Shown piece by piece: positions 59,007 to 64,000 of a stretch of 64,000 nucleotides of DNA; position 1 is the stretch's first letter, and each line of letters begins with the position of its first letter. The notes beneath the pieces were generated by a model that was given only the letters and a program-made list of their open reading frames with translations, was not told the DNA's origin and did no database searches. The position numbers and the translations under genes were made by a program. Source of the DNA: Ralstonia insidiosa. GTDB taxonomy: Bacteria; Pseudomonadota; Gammaproteobacteria; Burkholderiales; Burkholderiaceae. The DNA lies in the NCBI RefSeq assembly GCF_008801405.1, contig NZ_VZPV01000001.1, forward strand, positions 992,001 through 1,056,000, given 5' to 3'.

Positions 59007-60076
59007 GCGGCAAGCAGTTCCTTGTTGTTGTTGTCGTTGTTGCCCGTCGTGGGGCGCTCGCTGTCGGCAGTGTGCTGGTCTTCGTAGACCAGGCGGTCGG
59101 ACAGTGCGCGCTGTTCGTCGAAGAACGCGTTGACGGCCGCCAGTTGCTCGGTCGTGTCTTCGATCGTGTTCATGCGGTGGCGGAACAGGTTGGCCCCCGC
59201 CAACCCGCGCGTGTACCAGGCGATGTGCTTGCGTGCGGTGCGTACGCCCGTGAATTCGCCGTAGAACGCGTAGTGCTCTTCCAGGTGCGCATTCATGATC
59301 CCGCGAATCTCCTCCACTTCTGGCGCCGGCAGCAGCGTGCCGGTTTGCAGGAAATGTTCGATTTCGCGGAACAGCCACGGGCGCCCCTGCGCCGCGCGGC
59401 CGATCATGATGGCATCAGCGCCGGTCACTGCCAGTACATGCTTGGCCTTGGCCGGCGTGGTGATATCGCCGTTGGCGACCACCGGAATCCGCACCGACGC
59501 CTTGACCGCGGCGATGGTGTCGTACTCCGCATCGCCGTGGTACAGGTCGGCACGCGTGCGGCCGTGCACGGTCAGCATGCTGATGCCGGCATCCTGCGCG
59601 ATGCGCGCCACGCTGAGCGCGTTGCGGTGTTCGCGATCCCAGCCGGTGCGGATCTTGAGCGTGACCGGTACGCGGTCGCCCACCGCACCCACCACTGCCT
59701 CGACGATGCGCTGGACCAGCGGCTCGTTCTGCAGCAAGGCGGAGCCGGCGGCCACGTTGCACACCTTCTTGGCCGGGCAGCCCATGTTGATGTCGATGAT
59801 CTGCGCGCCACGGTCGACGTTGTAGCGCGCGGCCTCGGCCATCATCATCGGCTCGGCGCCGGCGATCTGCACCGAGATCGGCTCGACTTCGCCTTCGTGA
59901 TTGGCACGCCGCATGGTCTTCTCGCTCTTCCAGAGCTGCGCGTTGGACGCGACCATCTCCGACACCGCATAGCCTGCGCCCAGCCGCTTGCAGAGCTGGC
60001 GGAACGGGCGATCCGTCACACCCGCCATGGGGGCGACGAACAGGTTGTTGCGGAGGGTATGCGGTCCGATCTGCAC
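59003..60076 (-). CDS. dusB: tRNA-dihydrouridine synthase B
   Basis: DusB uses FMN and NADPH to reduce uridine to dihydrouridine in tRNA. The 357-residue protein has MAGVTDRPFRQLCKRLGAGY, IQIAGAEPMMM-like VQIAGAEPMMMAEAARYN, IDINMGCPAKKVCNVAAGSALL with the catalytic Cys, LKIRTGWDREHRN and DAIMIGRAAQGRPWLFREI. A Gln/Asn-rich C-terminal tail (GNNDNNNKELLAA) is a local extension. It overlaps fis by 4 bp. The 197-bp gap upstream probably holds the operon promoter. Confidence 0.97.
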   Translation of the reverse strand: MQIGPHTLRNNLFVAPMAGVTDRPFRQLCKRLGAGYAVSEMVASNAQLWKSEKTMRRANHEGEVEPISVQIAGAEPMMMAEAARYNVDRGAQIIDINMGCPAKKVCNVAAGSALLQNEPLVQRIVEAVVGAVGDRVPVTLKIRTGWDREHRNALSVARIAQDAGISMLTVHGRTRADLYHGDAEYDTIAAVKASVRIPVVANGDITTPAKAKHVLAVTGADAIMIGRAAQGRPWLFREIEHFLQTGTLLPAPEVEEIRGIMNAHLEEHYAFYGEFTGVRTARKHIAWYTRGLAGANLFRHRMNTIEDTTEQLAAVNAFFDEQRALSDRLVYEDQHTADSERPTTGNNDNNNKELLAA

Positions 60077-60273
60077 GGTGTGCGATGCGTGGCTAGCGAT
60101 GGAGAAACGAAAAAACAGCCCCTTCCGCCCGGATCAGTGGACACATTGGGCGGAGCGACGGGGGTGAAAAATGCGAGGACGGGATTTTACCGCCAAACGG
60201 CCGAATTGCCTAAATGTTGTGCACAAACGATGCGGCGGTGCGTTCGGCGCGGGCGTCGCTGTCGTGGCAATCG

Positions 60274-61539
60274 TTACCGGAACCGCTGCAGGCCGTATGG
60301 AGCAGCGTCGATGAACGGCGCGCGTCCGGCCACCAGATCAGCGATCAGCCGGGCCGTGCCGGGGGCGCCGGTCATGCCCAGGTGGCCATGGCCAAAGGCG
60401 AAGAACACGTTGCGGTAGCGCTCCGAGCGATCAATCACGGGCAGGCTGTCCGGCAGGGATGGCCGATGGCCCATCCAGGCGCTGTCGTCGGCAAACGTGA
60501 GGCCGGGGAAGAGCTGCTGGCCCTGCCGTTGCAGGACGCCGGCGCGCCGGTAGTCGGGCGGGGCATCCAGCCCGCCGATTTCCACCGTGCCCGCAATCCG
60601 CAGGCCGCCTTCCATGGGCGTGGCGATGAATTTGCGTTCGCAATCCATGACCGGCCGCGAGGGCTGCACGGTGGGCGCAGACAGCGTGGCGTGATAGCCG
60701 CGCTCGGTATCCAGCGGGATACGGATGCCCGTGAGCCTGGCGCCCAGCCGCATCGACCAGGCCCCCGCACAGAGGACGAGGGTGGAGACGGGCAGCGTGC
60801 CGCAATCCGTATACAGCCGCGTGGGGCCATGCTCGCCAAACTCGAAATCCAGCACCTTGCGCCGCAGGACCGTGCCGCCCGCTGCCATAAAGTTGGCCGC
60901 CAGCGTTTTGACCAGCCGTTCCGGATTGGACGTGAAGCCGTTGTCGGGCAGCAGCAGGCCCGATTGAATGTCGGGCGCCAGCGTGGGTTCCAGTTCGCGC
61001 GTCTCGCCCGCGTTCAGCGCTTGCGAGCGCACGCCGGTCGTGTCGCGAATCGACTGCGCCAGCCGGTCGCCCGACGAGCGCGCCAGCGTGCGCCACACAT
61101 ACAGATGGCCGGACTGGCGGATCAGCCCGTCGTATTGGGCGGCGTCGAGCAGGCTGCGATAGCCGGGAAAGGTCGCGCCAAAGAGGTTCGCCAGTGGCAG
61201 TGCTGTCGCGCGGGCCTGTGCCGCGTTGCCGGCGCGCACCCATTGCAATAGCCAGGGCAGTGCGCGTGGCAGATAGGGCCAGCGTACGGTCAGTGGCCCC
61301 ATTGGGTCCGCCAGCCATTTCGGTACCTGCTTCAGCATGCCCGGCAGCGCCATCGGCACGACCGAGGCCACGCTCAGGCAACCCGCGTTGCCAAACGAGC
61401 AGCCTTCGCCAACACCGGCCTGATCCAGCAGGGTGACCTGATAGCCGTCGCGCCGTAGTTGCAACGCGCAAGCAGTACCGACAATGCCGGCGCCCACCAC
61501 GGTTGCGTGTGGGCGATCTCCGGCATGGGTTTGGATCAC
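60274..61539 (-). CDS. FAD-dependent oxidoreductase, D-amino acid dehydrogenase (DadA)-like
   Basis: The 421-residue protein has the N-terminal FAD motif ATVVGAGIVGTACALQLRRDG with ALLDQ-type strand end VTLLDQAGVG, then SFGNAGCLSVASVVPMALPG (DadA-like FGN), SGHLYVWRTL, and the C-terminal FAFGHGHLGMTGAPGTARLIADLV. This is the DAO superfamily close to DadA, which passes electrons from D-amino acids to the respiratory chain. The exact substrate is unknown. Its start is 3 bp after the ubiH-like stop, so it is likely in the pepP-ubiH operon. Confidence 0.9.
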   Translation of the reverse strand: MIQTHAGDRPHATVVGAGIVGTACALQLRRDGYQVTLLDQAGVGEGCSFGNAGCLSVASVVPMALPGMLKQVPKWLADPMGPLTVRWPYLPRALPWLLQWVRAGNAAQARATALPLANLFGATFPGYRSLLDAAQYDGLIRQSGHLYVWRTLARSSGDRLAQSIRDTTGVRSQALNAGETRELEPTLAPDIQSGLLLPDNGFTSNPERLVKTLAANFMAAGGTVLRRKVLDFEFGEHGPTRLYTDCGTLPVSTLVLCAGAWSMRLGARLTGIRIPLDTERGYHATLSAPTVQPSRPVMDCERKFIATPMEGGLRIAGTVEIGGLDAPPDYRRAGVLQRQGQQLFPGLTFADDSAWMGHRPSLPDSLPVIDRSERYRNVFFAFGHGHLGMTGAPGTARLIADLVAGRAPFIDAAPYGLQRFR

Positions 61540-61542
61540 GCG

Positions 61543-62793
61543 TTAGCCCCGCTGCCCGAACATCATCTGCCGTGCCAGCCCGTGCTTGAGCGGCGGCAGG
61601 CATTCCAGCAGCGTGAGCGCCGCACCGCGCAGGTGGCCGAACGGCCGGCCCGGCACCGCAAACGCGCGCGGCAGCAGGTCGGTCAGGCCGATGGTGATGG
61701 CGCGGTCGAATGCGCGTTCACGCGCAAAGCGTGCGAGGGCGGCAGGTGTCGCACCATCGCGCAGCGTGCGTGCCATTTCGAACGCATCGCGCAGGCCCAG
61801 GTTGAAGCCTTGGCCGGCGACGGGGTGAATGGTCTGCGCGGCGTTGCCGATGGCAGCGACACGCCGGTCGACCGGGATGCGCTGGGCATGCAGCCCGAGC
61901 GCGAAGGTGTGGCGCGGGCCCACCTGCGTGAAGTGGCCCATGCGGTCGCCAAAGGCGGTGCTCAATTCCGCGAGGAAGGTGTCTTCCGGCAAACCGGCGC
62001 GGCGGCGTGCCTCGTCGGGCGAGCAGCACCAGACGAGCGCATAACCGGGAACACTCGCTGGGCCCTGCGCGTCGTCCTGCGGCAACAGCGCGAGCGGGCC
62101 TTCATTGGTGAAGCGCTCCCACGCCCAGCCTTCCAGCGGCGCCGAGCAGCGGACATGCGCGACGATGGCGGTCTGGCCGTAGTCACGGCGGCGTGCATGC
62201 GAGAGCCCGCCCGCCTGCCTGCGCGCATCGTCAAACAGGCCGCCTTCGGCTTGCACGACGACCTCGGTTTCGATGGCGAGTGGATGGCGTCCCTCATGTG
62301 GCCCCCCCTGCAATGCCCGCACACGTGCCGGAGCGACGGTGCCATCGGCGCGCGGCAGTTGCTCGATGCGCTCGACCGGCGTGTGGTCGTAGCGCGTGAG
62401 GCGGTTCGGGTAACGCTGCATCTGCGTGGCCAGCGCGGCGTTGAGCGCGGCGCTCAGGTCGCCGTATTGCACAACATGGCCGAGCGCGGGGACGTCGTAG
62501 TCTTCCCGGCGGATATGCGCCTGGCCAAAGTGGCCGCGCTGCGAGACATGGATATGCGTGATGGGCGTGGCGCGCGCGGGCCAGCCGCCAATCTCCTGCA
62601 GCAGCACGCGCGAGCCGTGCGACAGCGCCAGCGCGCGCGGGTCCCGTGCGGCGGCTTCGGCGTCGCGGGCGTCGAACAGGGCGATGCGCCAGTCGGTATC
62701 GCGCAGCAACCAGTTGGCCAGCGCCAGTCCCACTGGCCCCGCGCCGACGATGGCGACGTCGAAGTCCGGGGCTGTGGCGGTCGTGTCCGTCAT
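61543..62793 (-). CDS. ubiH: UbiH/UbiF/VisC-family FAD monooxygenase (probably UbiH)
   Basis: The 416-residue flavoprotein has the FAD GxGxxG motif DVAIVGAGPVGLALANWLLR, ALALSHGSRVLLQEIGGW, the DG-type region HTFALGLHAQRIPVDRRVAAIGNAAQTIHPVAGQGFNLGLRDA (landmarks RVAAIGNAAQTIHPVAGQG). The family hydroxylates ring positions in ubiquinone synthesis. Position directly after pepP, as in the E. coli pepP-ubiH pair, favours UbiH, but other Ubi hydroxylases of beta-proteobacteria cannot be excluded. It overlaps the pepP stop by 4 bp. Confidence 0.85.
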   Translation of the reverse strand: MTDTTATAPDFDVAIVGAGPVGLALANWLLRDTDWRIALFDARDAEAAARDPRALALSHGSRVLLQEIGGWPARATPITHIHVSQRGHFGQAHIRREDYDVPALGHVVQYGDLSAALNAALATQMQRYPNRLTRYDHTPVERIEQLPRADGTVAPARVRALQGGPHEGRHPLAIETEVVVQAEGGLFDDARRQAGGLSHARRRDYGQTAIVAHVRCSAPLEGWAWERFTNEGPLALLPQDDAQGPASVPGYALVWCCSPDEARRRAGLPEDTFLAELSTAFGDRMGHFTQVGPRHTFALGLHAQRIPVDRRVAAIGNAAQTIHPVAGQGFNLGLRDAFEMARTLRDGATPAALARFARERAFDRAITIGLTDLLPRAFAVPGRPFGHLRGAALTLLECLPPLKHGLARQMMFGQRG

Positions 62794-64000
62794 TGCTGGC
62801 CTCGCATCACCGCTTCGATGTCGGCAACGGCCACCGGCACATCGCGCGTGATGATTTCGCAGCCGTTGGGTGTGACGATGGCGTCGTCTTCAATGCGGAT
62901 GCCGATGTGCCAGTACTGCTCGGGCACGCCCGCTGCGGGGCGCACGTAGATACCGGGCTCGACGGTCAGCACCATGCCGGCCTCCAGCGGGCGCCACGGG
63001 CGTTCACCCTGTGCGGGCGCGGCGCCTGGGGTGCGGTATTCGCCCACGTCGTGCACGTCCATGCCGAGCCAGTGGCCGGTGCGGTGCATATAGAACTGGC
63101 GGTACTGGCCGCCGGCGAGCACGTCATCAATCGTGCCGACCTGGTTGGCGTCGAGCAGGCCCGTATCGAGCATGCCCTGCGCCAGCACGCGCGTGGCGGC
63201 ATCGTGCGGCACGTTGTACGGCACACCGGGGCGTGTCTCGGCAATGGCGGCTTCCTGCGCTGCCACCACGAGTTCATACATTTCGCGCTGTGGGCCGGTA
63301 AAGCGGCCGTTGACGGGGAAGGTGCGGGTGATGTCCGACGCGTAGCCATCGAGCTCGCAACCGGCATCAATCAGGCAGAGATCGCCGTCGCGCAACTCGG
63401 CGTTGCCGGCGCGGTAGTGCAGCACGCACGCGTTCGGGCCGGTGGCGACGATGGAGTTGTAAGCGACGCTCTGCGCGCCGTGGCGGCGGAATTCGTAGAG
63501 CAGTTCGGCTTCGAGGTGGTACTCGCGCAGCCCGGCGCGCGAGGCCTGCATGGCGCGCACGTGTGCGCCGGCCGAGATGCGCCCAGCGCGACGCATGATG
63601 TCCTGCTCGCCCGCGTCCTTGAACAAGCGCAGTTCATCGAGGATGGCGCGCACGTCCAGCGCCTGGTGCGGCGACGACACGCCCGCGCGGCCTTGCATGC
63701 GCACCGCGTCGAGCCAGCGGCGCATGCGGCGGTCGAACGTGCCGCTCTCGGCCAGCGGGTAGGCCACGGCCGCCGCGTTGGCGAGCAGCCCAGGCAAGGT
63801 CGCGTCGATGTCTTCCACCGAATGTGCCGCGTCCAGGCCGAAGGCTTCCTTCGCGGCCTCGGGGCCGAAGCGGAAGCCGTCCCAGATTTCACGTTCTTCA
63901 TGCTTGGGGCGGCAGAACAGCACGCTGCGCGCGGGTTCTCCACCGGCCGGCACGACGATGGCGAGCACCGCTTCGGGCTCGGTAAAGCCGGTCAGGTAGT
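62790..64000 (-). CDS. pepP: Xaa-Pro aminopeptidase (aminopeptidase P), N-terminus outside the window
   Basis: Aminopeptidase P removes an N-terminal residue before proline. The visible 403 codons run to the window edge; upstream residues YLTGFTEPEA continue in frame, so the true start lies beyond 64000. Landmarks are SVLFCRPKHEEREIWDGFR, the metal ligands in LCLIDAGCELDGYASDITRTFPVNGRF (two Asp), MHRTGHWLGMDVHDVG (His), MVLTVEPGIYVRP (Glu) and GIRIEDDAIVTPNGCEIIT (Glu), the M24 pita-bread fold. It heads the pepP-ubiH-dadA-like run. Confidence 0.95.
   Translation of the reverse strand, partial: YLTGFTEPEAVLAIVVPAGGEPARSVLFCRPKHEEREIWDGFRFGPEAAKEAFGLDAAHSVEDIDATLPGLLANAAAVAYPLAESGTFDRRMRRWLDAVRMQGRAGVSSPHQALDVRAILDELRLFKDAGEQDIMRRAGRISAGAHVRAMQASRAGLREYHLEAELLYEFRRHGAQSVAYNSIVATGPNACVLHYRAGNAELRDGDLCLIDAGCELDGYASDITRTFPVNGRFTGPQREMYELVVAAQEAAIAETRPGVPYNVPHDAATRVLAQGMLDTGLLDANQVGTIDDVLAGGQYRQFYMHRTGHWLGMDVHDVGEYRTPGAAPAQGERPWRPLEAGMVLTVEPGIYVRPAAGVPEQYWHIGIRIEDDAIVTPNGCEIITRDVPVAVADIEAVMRGQQ

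Noticed and set aside
1..64000. tRNA, rRNA, CRISPR, prophage or insertion sequence genes
   Set aside because: No cloverleaf, rRNA motif, regular repeat-spacer pattern, integrase or transposase frame was recognised by eye. A tRNAscan-SE and ISfinder run would be the decisive test.

Overview
The window is a high-GC, gene-dense stretch of chromosome from a beta-proteobacterium of the Burkholderiales. Gene content and order best fit Ralstonia (R. pickettii/solanacearum relatives). This is judged from conserved blocks such as ubiE/ubiJ/ubiB, fmdB-DUF502-aspS-nudB, rplM-rpsI, erpA-anmK-tyrS-dtd and dusB-fis-purH-ruvC-ruvA-ruvB, from the gltIJKL uptake operon, and from strong G/C preference at third codon positions. 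No database search was possible, so species is inferred. I saw no phage, insertion sequence, CRISPR array, tRNA or rRNA gene; this is core chromosome with a few accessory modules.

Layout. 1-7.9 kb: HIT protein, SbmA/YddA-type ABC exporter, DUF971 protein, then the ubiquinone genes ubiE, (Tim44-like), ubiJ, ubiB and a TPMT-like methyltransferase. 8.1-15.7 kb: a sodium:solute symporter, the FmdB-DUF502-aspS group, and nudB-EEP nuclease-clsB. 15.7-26.6 kb: a lipid-catabolism block made of a CoA-transferase, a TetR regulator with a palindromic candidate operator, a long acyl-CoA dehydrogenase, a FadN-type bifunctional enzyme, a thiolase, DegV, a crotonase and a YciA-type thioesterase. 26.7-28.5 kb: an Atm1-type ABC exporter. 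28.5-35.4 kb: an accessory module with a 2OG-Fe(II) oxygenase divergent from a NitT/TauT/THI5-like ABC importer, an 8-oxoguanine-deaminase-like amidohydrolase and a LysR regulator. 35.5-40.6 kb: glutamate dehydrogenase followed by gltI-gltJ-gltK-gltL, a glutamate/aspartate import and catabolism unit. 40.6-45.4 kb: a class II amidotransferase, a tartrate/D-malate-type dehydrogenase, pyrC, a DUF3025 gene, RNase P RNA (rnpB) and an OsmC protein. 45.4-46.9 kb: a regulatory region with a candidate small RNA, then rplM-rpsI. 47.1-52.8 kb: a DUF6776-like protein, bactofilin, erpA, anmK, tyrS, dtd and a histidine phosphatase. 52.8-64 kb, all on the minus strand: yhhQ, ruvB, ruvA, a GlpQ-like lipoprotein, ruvC, purH, fis, dusB, a DadA-like dehydrogenase, ubiH and pepP (cut by the window end).

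The most interesting unexplained signal is at about 45.70-45.88 kb. A consensus-like promoter, overlapped and preceded by palindromes, drives a predicted transcript of about 112 nt that ends in a strong intrinsic terminator. Its middle hairpin shows the loop CTCCTCCTTT, which contains the anti-Shine-Dalgarno sequence of 16S rRNA. Other non-coding structures worth a look are a 123-bp near-palindrome between the acyl-CoA dehydrogenase and FadN genes, a 340-bp inverted-repeat segment in the 2OG oxygenase/ABC importer intergenic region, tandem hairpins before the TetR gene, a 13-bp-arm palindrome upstream of gdhA, and an attenuator-like hairpin between gltI and gltJ.
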